The notes below the pieces were generated by a model, which worked only from the letters and a program-made list of their open reading frames with translations, ran no database searches and was not told the DNA's origin. Below are positions 23,783-31,484 of a stretch of 39,050 bases of DNA, piece by piece. Every line of letters begins with the position of its first letter. The stretch's first letter is position 1. Where the stretch lies: contig PHDP01000006.1 of the NCBI GenBank assembly GCA_002842655.1, forward strand, positions 1 to 39,050, in the 5' to 3' direction. The stretch is from Bacteroidetes bacterium HGW-Bacteroidetes-14. GTDB taxonomy: Bacteria; Bacteroidota; Bacteroidia; Bacteroidales; UBA932. The position numbers and the translations under genes were made by a program.

Positions 23783-24802
23783 TTACATTTTTAGTTTGCT
23801 GATAGCCCGCTGGTAGGCTCTGGCATTTTTGCCGTGCTCTTCAAGCGAGGAGGCGAATGCGTGGCTGCCGTCAAGTGAAGGCTTTGCACAGAAATAGTAG
23901 TATGAGTGCTTTTCGTATGAGAGAACACCGTCAATAGCAGCTACAGGCGGTATAGTTATGGGACCGGGAGGGAGGCCCTTAAGTTTGTATGTGTTATAAG
24001 GAGAATTAATCTGAAGGTGTTTATATAAAATTCTCTTTATTGAAGGGTCATTAAGTGCAAACTTGATTGTCGGGTCTGCCTGCAGCGGGATTCCGGCCTT
24101 GATTCTGTTAATATAAACTCCTGCAATAACAGGGTATTCGGCCTTGATGTTTGTCTCTTCAGAGACTACAGATGCAAGGGTGGTTATCTGCTGGGGAGTA
24201 AAACCTGCAGCTTGAGCCTTTGCTCTTCTCTCTTCATTCCAGAATGAGTCATGCTCTTTTTTGAATCTCTCCGCCAGTTCAACCGGTTTTACTGTCCAGA
24301 AAACCTCGTATGTGTTCTGTATAAACATCCCAATGAATGTTTCCGGGGTAAATCCCATAGACTTTGCAAGAGAGTCATTTTTTAACATCGCAAGCATGCT
24401 GACAGAATCTGCTTCAATTTTTCTTGAGAGTATACCTGCCAGTTTCTCTTTGGTTCTGATATTGCCGGCCAGAGTTATATTCAAAGGAGTTTGCCAGCCG
24501 TACTTTACCATTCTGACTATCTCACGGTTTCCCATGCCCTGCTTAATTCTGTACCTTCCCGGTTTAACATTCCCGTCAAGCTTTTCGAATTTTGCCGCCT
24601 TTTTAAGGTTATTCAGGTTAATTACAGTTCCAAGTGAGTCGGCAGACGATAGGAGCGACTCAACGGTTGCTCCGCTGCGGATATATAGATATGAGGTCTC
24701 TCCCTTAATATTGTCTTTAAACAGAATGCTGTAACCGTACCAGGCAACAGTTGCTGCGGCTATAACCAGAATAGTTGCCGTAATGTAAAAGAGTCTCTTC
24801 AT
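23783..24802 (-). CDS. mltG: Endolytic murein transglycosylase MltG
   Basis: The 339-residue protein has one N-terminal membrane anchor (about residues 4-24) and a YceG/MltG periplasmic domain. The catalytic glutamate is Glu216 in SVVSEETNIKAEYPVIAGVYINRI, aligning with Glu218 of E. coli MltG. PLQADPTIKFAL, the INSPYNTYKLKGLPPGPI stretch and a C-terminal YYFCAKPSLDGSHAFASSLEEH are further family marks. MltG cuts nascent glycan strands during synthesis and helps set their length. It starts 4 bp after a glucosaminidase gene, so the two are almost surely co-transcribed. It converges on ctpA with a 14-bp gap. Confidence 0.95.
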   Translation of the reverse strand: MKRLFYITATILVIAAATVAWYGYSILFKDNIKGETSYLYIRSGATVESLLSSADSLGTVINLNNLKKAAKFEKLDGNVKPGRYRIKQGMGNREIVRMVKYGWQTPLNITLAGNIRTKEKLAGILSRKIEADSVSMLAMLKNDSLAKSMGFTPETFIGMFIQNTYEVFWTVKPVELAERFKKEHDSFWNEERRAKAQAAGFTPQQITTLASVVSEETNIKAEYPVIAGVYINRIKAGIPLQADPTIKFALNDPSIKRILYKHLQINSPYNTYKLKGLPPGPITIPPVAAIDGVLSYEKHSYYYFCAKPSLDGSHAFASSLEEHGKNARAYQRAISKLKM

Positions 24803-24806
24803 TTAG

Positions 24807-25745
24807 TTATCTGAGTTTGATAATTTCTCCCGGCTGAGGTTCATATCCGGGTTTAACTTTATTGAGATTATAGAGATTTTTAAGGCGGATTGCATACTTC
24901 TGGGATATTGAATACATGCTCTCTCCGGCTTCTGCAATATGGCTCTCCACAAGTTCCTCGGCATGTTTTTTCTTCTTTTCAAGATAAACCACAGTTCCGT
25001 CAGCAATCGGGACCTCTTTATCCAGATCATTAAATCTGAGAATTTCTGAGCGGAACAGCTTGTACTCTTTAGCAATGGAAGAGTAACTCTCCTCAGATGA
25101 AGCCACAATAAATGCGACTCCATTTTTACTGAACAGACTCCTCTCCAGTGAAATTCCATAAAGTTCAGTTCCTGCCGGCGGAGTGTAAACTTGAACCTTT
25201 TCAATCTCGGCAGGCGACGGAGGTACTTCCTGAGTCATGTTGTCATATGCATCCAGCCCGTACTCTTCGATTATCTTTATTAGCATCTGCGGATACATTG
25301 GGTTTGTGGCATAACCTGCTTTGCTTAACCCGTATGCCCATCCCTTATAATCCTTTGGGTCCAGATCAAAAAGAAATTTATATCGTTCCCTGTACCGCAG
25401 AAAATGTGAGTGATCCTTAAAAGACTCCTCTGCCTGAGGATATTTTCTGAAACACTCGTTATTTGCATCATCATCGTGAGTGATTGTCTCTCCGGTCCAG
25501 TTATGGCACTTGATTCCAAAGTGGTTGTTGGCCTCTGTGGCAAGTCTGGAGTTTCCGTCGCCCGATTCAAGGCATGCCTGCGCAAGGGTAATACTTGCAG
25601 GTATGCCGTATGTTTTCATATTGCTTATTGCAAGCTCTTTATATTTGTCAATGTATTGTCTGCGGGAGAGTTTCTGCCCGCTGGAAATAACTGATAATGT
25701 TATCATCAGCAGCAGTAAAAAGGCCCTCTTGATTAAAATATTCAT
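24807..25745 (-). CDS. Secreted glucosaminidase-domain protein with C-terminal LysM
   Basis: The 312-residue protein has a signal peptide (MNILIKRAFLLLLMITLSVISSG), a mannosyl-glycoprotein endo-beta-N-acetylglucosaminidase-type domain at about residues 30-165 (ITLAQACLESGDGNSRLATEANNHFGIK, with the likely catalytic Glu in LESG) and a C-terminal LysM (about 268-312, AGESMYSISQKYAIRLKNLYNLN). A second weaker LysM-like segment (SSEESYSSIAKEYKLFRSEILRFND) precedes it. It should hydrolyse peptidoglycan in the periplasm. ATG 25745 is chosen; an in-frame GTG lies 12 bp upstream. It is paired with mltG. Confidence 0.9.
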   Translation of the reverse strand: MNILIKRAFLLLLMITLSVISSGQKLSRRQYIDKYKELAISNMKTYGIPASITLAQACLESGDGNSRLATEANNHFGIKCHNWTGETITHDDDANNECFRKYPQAEESFKDHSHFLRYRERYKFLFDLDPKDYKGWAYGLSKAGYATNPMYPQMLIKIIEEYGLDAYDNMTQEVPPSPAEIEKVQVYTPPAGTELYGISLERSLFSKNGVAFIVASSEESYSSIAKEYKLFRSEILRFNDLDKEVPIADGTVVYLEKKKKHAEELVESHIAEAGESMYSISQKYAIRLKNLYNLNKVKPGYEPQPGEIIKLR

Positions 25746-25766
25746 ATAAGGAGTCACTCAGTCGGG

Positions 25767-25774
25767 CAAAATTA
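25767..25774 (-). promoter_or_regulatory. -7 box (TAATTTTG) of the glucosaminidase-mltG operon
   Basis: The minus strand reads TAATTTTG, matching TAnnTTTG, and would start transcription near 25762, about 17 nt before the ATG at 25745. The -33 region has no clear TTTG. Confidence 0.6.
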
Positions 25775-25775
25775 C

Positions 25776-25783
25776 TAAATTTG
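25776..25783 (+). promoter_or_regulatory. -7 box (TAAATTTG) of cdd
   Basis: TAAATTTG matches TAnnTTTG and would start transcription near 25788, about 18 nt before the cdd ATG. It abuts the divergent -7 box at 25767-25774 with a single base between them. No good -33 is seen. Confidence 0.6.
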
Positions 25784-25805
25784 CGTGAATCACAATTAAA
25801 AAACT

Positions 25806-26288
25806 ATGAACCAAAAGAGTATAAGCATCTCTTACAAGGAGTATACACTGAATGAAGGGCTGGACAGCAGGGATATGGAACTGCTTGAGAGAGCACAGCT
25901 TGCAGCAAAAGGATCATACGCGCCATATTCGAACTTTAATGTAGGTGCTGCTGTAAGACTCTCCAACGGAGAGATTGTTGCAGCAAGCAATCAGGAGAAT
26001 GCAGCCTATCCTTCCGGACTCTGCGCAGAGAGAGTAGCAATATTTTATGCACACGCGAGATTCCCTGAAGCCTCTGTTGAAGCAATTGCAGTAACAGCAT
26101 CAGTAGATGGTCATATATGCGAAACACCAACTTATCCGTGCGGAGCGTGCAGACAAGTGCTTGCAGAATCAGAAATGAGAGCAGGCAAACCAATAAAGGT
26201 AATCATTGGAGGAGAGAAGTTTACGCAGGAAATGGAGAGCATCCGTTCACTTCTTCCGTTTACTTTTGACAATCTGCCCAAGAGATAA
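25806..26288 (+). CDS. cdd: Cytidine deaminase
   Basis: The 160-residue protein is a homotetrameric-type cytidine deaminase that converts cytidine and deoxycytidine to the uridines in nucleoside salvage. The zinc ligands and proton shuttle are Cys73 and Glu75 in SGLCAERVA and Cys112 and Cys115 in PCGACRQ. The substrate-binding stretch SNFNVGAAV (42-50) is also present. A 16-residue N-terminal extension before LDSRDMELL is slightly longer than in many homologues. It is followed by the SRP RNA gene. Confidence 0.95.
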   Translation: MNQKSISISYKEYTLNEGLDSRDMELLERAQLAAKGSYAPYSNFNVGAAVRLSNGEIVAASNQENAAYPSGLCAERVAIFYAHARFPEASVEAIAVTASVDGHICETPTYPCGACRQVLAESEMRAGKPIKVIIGGEKFTQEMESIRSLLPFTFDNLPKR

Positions 26289-26289
26289 T

Positions 26290-26320
26290 TTTACCTTTTT
26301 AGAAAATTGTATTATCTTTG
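26290..26320 (+). promoter_or_regulatory. Promoter of SRP RNA (TTTA, 19 bp, TATCTTTG)
   Basis: TTTA at 26290-26293 and TATCTTTG at 26313-26320 are separated by 19 bp. The box ends 4 bp before the first base of the terminal helix of the RNA, giving a useful local ruler for start sites. Confidence 0.7.
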
Positions 26321-26324
26321 TGCG

Positions 26325-26420
26325 GGGTAAGTCATATACGACCAGCTCCCACTGAACTCCCCCAGGGCCGGAAGGCAGCAAGGGTAGGTGGTTGAGCGGT
26401 GCGATATATTAAGCTTACCC
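26325..26420 (+). ncRNA. ffs: Signal recognition particle RNA (4.5S type)
   Basis: The apical domain has the conserved CCGGAAGGCAGCAAGGGTA-type loop sequences (around 26368-26386) that bind Ffh. The ends pair as GGGTAAG (26325-26331) with CTTACCC (26414-26420), giving a small bacterial SRP RNA of about 96 nt. The RNA with Ffh targets membrane proteins to SecYEG co-translationally. A promoter precedes it and a U-tract follows. Confidence 0.96.
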
Positions 26421-26426
26421 TTTTTT
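26421..26426 (+). terminator. U-tract terminator of SRP RNA
   Basis: Six T residues directly follow the closing stem of the SRP RNA, so the terminal helix can act as an intrinsic terminator. The mnmA ATG lies 16 bp further on, so mnmA may depend on read-through or on a promoter I could not see. Confidence 0.6.
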
Positions 26427-26442
26427 CTGTTTATATACCTGA

Positions 26443-27645
26443 ATGAAAATTGCAGTAGGACTATCGGGAGGAGTAGACTCCAGTGTTGCTGCCCTTCTCC
26501 TCAAGGAGGCGGGTCATGAGGTTATTGCCATGTTTATGCAGAACTGGCACGACACCACTGGCACACTTCATGGTGACTGTCCATGGAAAGATGACAGAAC
26601 CATTGCAGAGCTTGTAGCTAAAAAACTGGATATCCCATTTTATTTTACTGATTTAAGTGAAACCTACAGCCAGAGGGTTGTGGATTATATGTTTGAGGAG
26701 TACAGGCACGGGAGAACCCCAAATCCCGATGTGCTTTGCAACAGGGAAATCAAATTTGAGGCATTTCTCAAACAGGCTCTGGATCTTGGGGCAGATTACG
26801 TGGCTACCGGACACTACTGCAGAAAAGAGACCATTACAGATTCAGAAGGGAAAGAGATTCACCGTATTCTTGCAGGAAAGGATCCAAACAAGGATCAGAG
26901 CTATTTTCTTTGCCAGCTCAGCCAGGAGCAGCTTTCAAAAGCAATGTTTCCTATAGGTGATTTGTTCAAGCCTCAGGTGAGGGAACTTGCAGCAAAGGCC
27001 GGACTTCCATCTGCAGATAAAAAGGACTCTCAGGGAATCTGTTTTGTGGGCAAAATTGATCTTCCGGTATTTCTTCAGCAGAAACTTGCTGCAAAGGAGG
27101 GAGATGTCATTGAGATTTTTGACCGCTTTTATGATGAAAATCCTCTCAAGGAGTTCAGTGTAAACGGTTATGACATTGTAAGCGAGGAGAATCTTCTGCA
27201 AATTGTTTCACCATACACATATACACACCGTTCAGGCAAAAGAATAGGGAAGCATCAGGGTGCGCAATTCTATACTATTGGACAAAGAAAAGGTCTCAAT
27301 ATTGGCGGCCACATTGAACCGCTCTTCATTATTGCAACTGATGTTGAAGCCAATCTGATTTTTGTTGGTGAAGGCCAGAATCACAAGGGATTGTACAGAA
27401 AGGGTCTCTTTATTGAGAATTCAGATATTCACATGATTCGCCCGGATCTGACCATGAAAGATGGTGAACAAAGAGATTATCTGCTCCGGATAAGGTACAG
27501 GCAACCTCTGCAGAAAGCACGACTCTTCAAGAGAGAAGATGGGCTGTATATTGTCTTTGACGAACCTCAGAGAGGCATAACACCAGGTCAGTTTGCCGCA
27601 TGGTATGACGGAGAGGAGATGATTGGCTCCGGTGTTATCAAATAG
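26443..27645 (+). CDS. mnmA: tRNA-specific 2-thiouridylase MnmA
   Basis: MnmA adds sulfur at position 2 of the wobble uridine in tRNA Lys, Glu and Gln. The 400-residue protein has the N-type PP-loop GLSGGVDSSVAA (6-17). The catalytic cysteines lie in PNPDVLCNREIKF and in SQGICFVGKI. FYTIGQRKGLNIGG is another MnmA signature. It lies 16 bp after the SRP RNA terminator. Its last 8 bases overlap the 3' end of the convergent KamA-like gene. Confidence 0.95.
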   Translation: MKIAVGLSGGVDSSVAALLLKEAGHEVIAMFMQNWHDTTGTLHGDCPWKDDRTIAELVAKKLDIPFYFTDLSETYSQRVVDYMFEEYRHGRTPNPDVLCNREIKFEAFLKQALDLGADYVATGHYCRKETITDSEGKEIHRILAGKDPNKDQSYFLCQLSQEQLSKAMFPIGDLFKPQVRELAAKAGLPSADKKDSQGICFVGKIDLPVFLQQKLAAKEGDVIEIFDRFYDENPLKEFSVNGYDIVSEENLLQIVSPYTYTHRSGKRIGKHQGAQFYTIGQRKGLNIGGHIEPLFIIATDVEANLIFVGEGQNHKGLYRKGLFIENSDIHMIRPDLTMKDGEQRDYLLRIRYRQPLQKARLFKREDGLYIVFDEPQRGITPGQFAAWYDGEEMIGSGVIK

Positions 27646-29719
27646 AGAGGTTACTCATCTCTGATGTGATTTGAAAATTTTTTCTCGGGTATTTAAAGAG
27701 CCAGAATACAGGCTCTGTTTCACCCTTTGTATAGCTCCATATTGAATCATAATCACGGCGCTTCTCGCCCATATTCTCAAGTTCCCTGAGATATGATGCA
27801 ATTGAGCGGTTTTCAACAATGTAAACCTCTCCCATATTGTCAATTATTGGGCTGTGTTTTCTGGTCCGGTCATGATCAAACTTAAGAATTCTCTCACCAA
27901 AAGGAGTTATACCTACAGTTTCGAAAGTCATGCTTTTTCCAATTGCCGGAAGATTAAGAACATTCCTGTCTGTTGCCAGAAATGGCAGGTATGACTCTTT
28001 AAGGAAATTTTTAACAGCCTGAGAGATATCCGGACTTCCTTTGAATATGTTATTCAGCCGCTCTTCCTGCTCTTTGGTCATTCTGCCAAACACCTTCTCT
28101 TCTGCAGCCTCCTGGATAGATCTGCTGTTTGGCGCAAAAACACTCCGGTTTTCAGTAAAACCCTTAACGGAAAATGTATAATATGTAATGACTCCCAAAG
28201 AGTTTAGAACCTGTCTAAGCCTTGCTGTATGTCCCCGTCTGGATGCTGCTGCATTGAATACCAGTTGATTTGATATAGTCCAGCCAGCTGCTAAAATTGT
28301 ATCAATAGCCTTTTTTGCCTCCGGAGTAACTTCAATTGGAGACTGAAAATGTGTCTGTACCACAAATTGAGAAATGCCGGCCTCAATACCACGCTCCCTG
28401 AACTTTCTCAGAATTTCACCAAGTTCACTGTTTATTCTGAATGGTAAATATGCAAGAAGTCTTGATCCGAGCCTGACTCTCTGCAACTCTGCAAATTTTT
28501 CTCCGTCTGATCTTTGAAGATTATCTCTGATTTTTAATTTTGCCATCTCAAGAACAGCGTCCAGAATTTTTTCCAGAGGTTTGTTCCTGGTCATAAGTGC
28601 GTCTCCGCCGGTTATGAGTATATCCCTTATCTGAGAATCTTTTCTGAAATAATCCATCAGCTTATGTAATTTTGAATCCCAGCTCTCTTTTGGTTTAAGC
28701 GCGTCAAGATCGAAATTAAGCCTTTCACTCTGGAAATCATACATTCTCTGGCAAGAAGCGCATAACCCTCCACAGCTTCTGCCCCGGGTTTCCGGAATCA
28801 TAATTGCTACCTCAGGGTATCGCCTGTGGATACTATGTCCGTCAGGAAGCAGCCATCCGGCTGCGTTTGGTTTCCCTTGCTCAACGAGATCTTCTCTTTC
28901 CCATGCCTTGATATTTCCATAAGTCTCAACAAGATCCTCTGAATAGAGAACATAACTCCTTACAGAAAAGTCATCGTATCCGCTGTTACCGGAATTCAGC
29001 AATGAAACATAATACGGTGTTACGAAAAATGGAATTCCCTTATTTTTTGCTTTATTAAGCAGTTTCATTGTTTTAACCGGCAGGGATTCTCCCAGCATCG
29101 AGTTTAGTTCTCCAGGATTTCTCGCAGCCATTGAAAGATGAAACTTATAGTCGTTCCACCAGTTCTCAACAGCTCTCTTTTTTTCTGTAAAAGTCAAACC
29201 ATCCTCAAACCAGAATCTGGAAGTGGACTGACTTTTCTTCTCAATTTTTCTGATTAAAAACTCAATAAGCCTCTCCTTGTTTTTTTCTCTTATTACCCTC
29301 ACTTCCCTGTCAAGACCTGACGGCCATCTTTTCATTTGTGAAATGAGTCTTTTTTTTGTTTCCTGCTTTTGATATGATTTTCCGGATGCTGTTATGAAAA
29401 TATTGAAGATATCTTCATACATGTCGGTTGCAGGGTATTTCTCATCCGGGTTGTTAAGAAAATACCATAACCTGGATAATGTTTCAATATAGATTTTCTC
29501 TCCTTTTGAGAGTTCAGATACCACCTTTTTCTCATGAAGTGCAATTTTTAAAATGGTATCGGCGCATCTGACCGATGCAGGGGAAATGTTCTCTTCAATC
29601 TTTAAAGAAGCGTAGGAGCGAACCGAGTCAATAAATTGCTCTTCGTCACTGCTTTCTGTTGCTGCCTTGTAAAGATCCGGCAGAGATTTTTTAAAACGGT
29701 TGTAAAGTGTCTTTGCCAT
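27638..29719 (-). CDS. KamA-family radical SAM protein (lysine 2,3-aminomutase-like)
   Basis: The 693-residue protein is far longer than classical lysine 2,3-aminomutase (about 416 residues). Residues 1-300 form a mostly helical extension. The radical SAM cysteines are C316, C320 and C323 in SCGGLCASC, followed by DILITGGDALM, the GGD-type SAM-binding motif. Lys595 in LPAIGKSMTF sits where the PLP-binding lysine of KamA occurs (PGGGGK). All parts needed for SAM, Fe-S and probably PLP chemistry are present, but the substrate is unknown. Long KamA-like proteins like this occur in Bacteroidales. It is third in a minus-strand trio, 27 bp after the epimerase. Confidence 0.82.
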   Translation of the reverse strand: MAKTLYNRFKKSLPDLYKAATESSDEEQFIDSVRSYASLKIEENISPASVRCADTILKIALHEKKVVSELSKGEKIYIETLSRLWYFLNNPDEKYPATDMYEDIFNIFITASGKSYQKQETKKRLISQMKRWPSGLDREVRVIREKNKERLIEFLIRKIEKKSQSTSRFWFEDGLTFTEKKRAVENWWNDYKFHLSMAARNPGELNSMLGESLPVKTMKLLNKAKNKGIPFFVTPYYVSLLNSGNSGYDDFSVRSYVLYSEDLVETYGNIKAWEREDLVEQGKPNAAGWLLPDGHSIHRRYPEVAIMIPETRGRSCGGLCASCQRMYDFQSERLNFDLDALKPKESWDSKLHKLMDYFRKDSQIRDILITGGDALMTRNKPLEKILDAVLEMAKLKIRDNLQRSDGEKFAELQRVRLGSRLLAYLPFRINSELGEILRKFRERGIEAGISQFVVQTHFQSPIEVTPEAKKAIDTILAAGWTISNQLVFNAAASRRGHTARLRQVLNSLGVITYYTFSVKGFTENRSVFAPNSRSIQEAAEEKVFGRMTKEQEERLNNIFKGSPDISQAVKNFLKESYLPFLATDRNVLNLPAIGKSMTFETVGITPFGERILKFDHDRTRKHSPIIDNMGEVYIVENRSIASYLRELENMGEKRRDYDSIWSYTKGETEPVFWLFKYPRKNFQITSEMSNLSI

Positions 29720-29746
29720 AATCTTTCAATTTTTAATATTAAATGT

Positions 29747-30613
29747 TCACAGTCGTTTAACGACATCCTCAAATGAACTGTGTCTGAATTTAAATCCGGC
29801 AGAAATAAGTTTCTGCGGCTCTATATATTGACCCTCAGTCACAAGTATGTGAGAGTTGCCCAGTAAAATCCGGAATACAAACCTGGGAAGCGTAATTTTA
29901 ATAATGGCTTTGTACCTTTTGGCAAGGATTGCAGTAATTTTCCTGTTATCAGATTTTTCCGGGGAGACCATATTATATATGCCTGAGGCAGGTTCATCCC
30001 CGCATATCATGCATACAGCCTCTGTAAGATCATCAATATGAATCCACGGGAAAGGCTGACGGCCGTGTGAAATTACAGGAGCAACTCCCATTCTGAATGG
30101 AAGGGCAAGTTTACTGAATGCACCTCCTTTCTCTGACAGAACCACACCCAGCCGGATTATTGCGACTCTGCAGCTCTTCTCTGCTTTTGATGCTGCGCTC
30201 TCCCAGTCAGTGCAGACGTGTGCAAGAAAATTACTGCCTCTTTCCGGAGAATCTTCGTTATAAGTATTGTAAACCCCGTTAACAGGCAGGGATGGATATA
30301 TACCGGATGCAGAGGCAGAGATAAAGAGTTCCGGACCATCTCCCTTGCACTCATTTATAAATCTCGCAATTCTCTCCGTAGTTTCAATCCTGCTTTTGTA
30401 AATGAGTTCTCTGTTTTTTTGATTCCACCTGCAGTTTATTGAATGACCGGCAAGGTTAATTATTACATCACATCCTGCAATATCTTCCCTTGTGAAATTT
30501 CTTCCAAGTGATACAACTTTATATCCACGCCTCTTCAGTTCGAGAGAAACCGCGCTGCCAACAAGACCTGCCGATCCTCTGATGCCTATTGTTTTAATTC
30601 CTTTTTGCTCCAT
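29747..30613 (-). CDS. TIGR01777-family NAD-dependent epimerase (YfcH/SulA-like)
   Basis: The 288-residue protein has an N-terminal Rossmann motif IGIRGSAGLVGSAV, then INLAGHSINCRWN, RIETTERIARFI and SASASGIYP. These are strong marks of the TIGR01777 branch of extended short-chain dehydrogenases. The C-terminal segment (LGNSHILVTEGQYIEPQKLISAGFKFRHSSFEDVVKRL) is the DUF1731-like tail. The motif reads IRGSAG where ITGATG is usual. Its reaction is not established. It lies 17 bp after the MBL gene and 27 bp before the KamA-like gene, all on one strand. Confidence 0.88.
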   Translation of the reverse strand: MEQKGIKTIGIRGSAGLVGSAVSLELKRRGYKVVSLGRNFTREDIAGCDVIINLAGHSINCRWNQKNRELIYKSRIETTERIARFINECKGDGPELFISASASGIYPSLPVNGVYNTYNEDSPERGSNFLAHVCTDWESAASKAEKSCRVAIIRLGVVLSEKGGAFSKLALPFRMGVAPVISHGRQPFPWIHIDDLTEAVCMICGDEPASGIYNMVSPEKSDNRKITAILAKRYKAIIKITLPRFVFRILLGNSHILVTEGQYIEPQKLISAGFKFRHSSFEDVVKRL

Positions 30614-30630
30614 TTCTCTCTTGTAATATT

Positions 30631-31437
30631 TTAAATTTCAGCTACAAGCCCGTCATAGGCGGGCTCAATTCCAGGCGGCAGTTCTGCAGATAAATCACTG
30701 TGGCATCCAATCTGATGAGAAAGGTGGGTGAGAAATGTTCTCCGGGCTCCAACTTTTTTTGCAACCTCTACAGCCTCTGAAAGACTGAAGTGCGAGATGT
30801 GTCTTTGATGTCTTACAGTGTTAATCACCAGTATTTTTACGCCCTTTAGCTTTTCATACTCTTTATCCTCAATTCTGTTGGCATCTGTTATATATGCTAT
30901 ATCTCCAATTCTGAAACCCAGGACAGGGAGTTTGTAATGCCAAACTCTTACAGGGACAATCTCTGCACTGGGGTCCGGTTTGTGGCCATTCTCCTTCTCA
31001 ATGGAGAAGGCGCTTTCATCAATAACTCTTATGTCAAATTCAGGGACACCGGGGTATCTGTTCTCTGCAAATGCATATGAGTACTCTCTCTCAAGAGACC
31101 TCAGTACTCTCTCTTCGCAGTAAATTGGAAGAGCCTTGCTGCCAAAATAGTTGATTGCCCTTACATCATCAAGGCCTCCTGTATGGTCTTTATGTTCATG
31201 TGTAAGCAGAATAGCATCCAGGTCACCTATATTGGCACGCAATAACTGCTGTCTGAAATCGGGACCGGCATCTATCAGAATTTTGAAACCTTTGTACTCA
31301 ATAAATGCAGATGAGCGGAGTCTGTTGTCCTTCGGGTCGGAAGAACGGCAGACGCTGCAACTGCAACCTATCATGGGAATTCCCTGGGATGTGCCTGTTC
31401 CAAGGAAGGTAATCCTTGCTCCAATACTCTCTTTCAT
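30631..31437 (-). CDS. MBL-fold phosphodiesterase-like hydrolase (PhnP-like)
   Basis: The 268-residue protein opens with ITFLGTGTSQGIPMIGCSCSVC. Cys25, Cys27 and Cys30 form the extra cysteine site typical of PhnP-type proteins. The active-site motif THEHKDH (His80, His82, Asp84, His85) follows. PhnP is a cyclic-phosphate phosphodiesterase in phosphonate use, but no other phn gene is here, so the substrate is open. ATG 31437 is chosen over the longer frame starting at 31518, because the extension would run across the divergent promoters at 31443-31468. Confidence 0.88.
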   Translation of the reverse strand: MKESIGARITFLGTGTSQGIPMIGCSCSVCRSSDPKDNRLRSSAFIEYKGFKILIDAGPDFRQQLLRANIGDLDAILLTHEHKDHTGGLDDVRAINYFGSKALPIYCEERVLRSLEREYSYAFAENRYPGVPEFDIRVIDESAFSIEKENGHKPDPSAEIVPVRVWHYKLPVLGFRIGDIAYITDANRIEDKEYEKLKGVKILVINTVRHQRHISHFSLSEAVEVAKKVGARRTFLTHLSHQIGCHSDLSAELPPGIEPAYDGLVAEI

Positions 31438-31442
31438 TCCAT

Positions 31443-31468
31443 AAAGGTAGGAAATTTTCCTACCTTTG
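31443..31468. promoter_or_regulatory. 12-bp-arm palindrome containing two divergent -7 boxes
   Basis: AAAGGTAGGAAA (31443-31454) and its exact reverse complement TTTCCTACCTTT (31456-31467) flank a single T. The right arm holds TACCTTTG (31461-31468) on the plus strand, an exact -7 match for the RsmI-like gene. The left arm holds TACCTTTA on the minus strand (31450-31443), a one-base miss, for the MBL gene. The minus start would fall close to the MBL ATG at 31437. Confidence 0.65.
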
Positions 31469-31484
31469 CGAAAATTATAACCAC

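Noticed and set aside
24261-24734. 157-codon plus-strand open frame inside mltG
   Set aside because: It is antisense to the catalytic region of MltG, whose frame is fully supported by conserved motifs. The translation looks like a mirror of coding bias.
24803-25204. 133-codon minus-strand frame overlapping the glucosaminidase gene
   Set aside because: Same strand but a different frame from the LysM region, which matches its family; the alternative product looks random.
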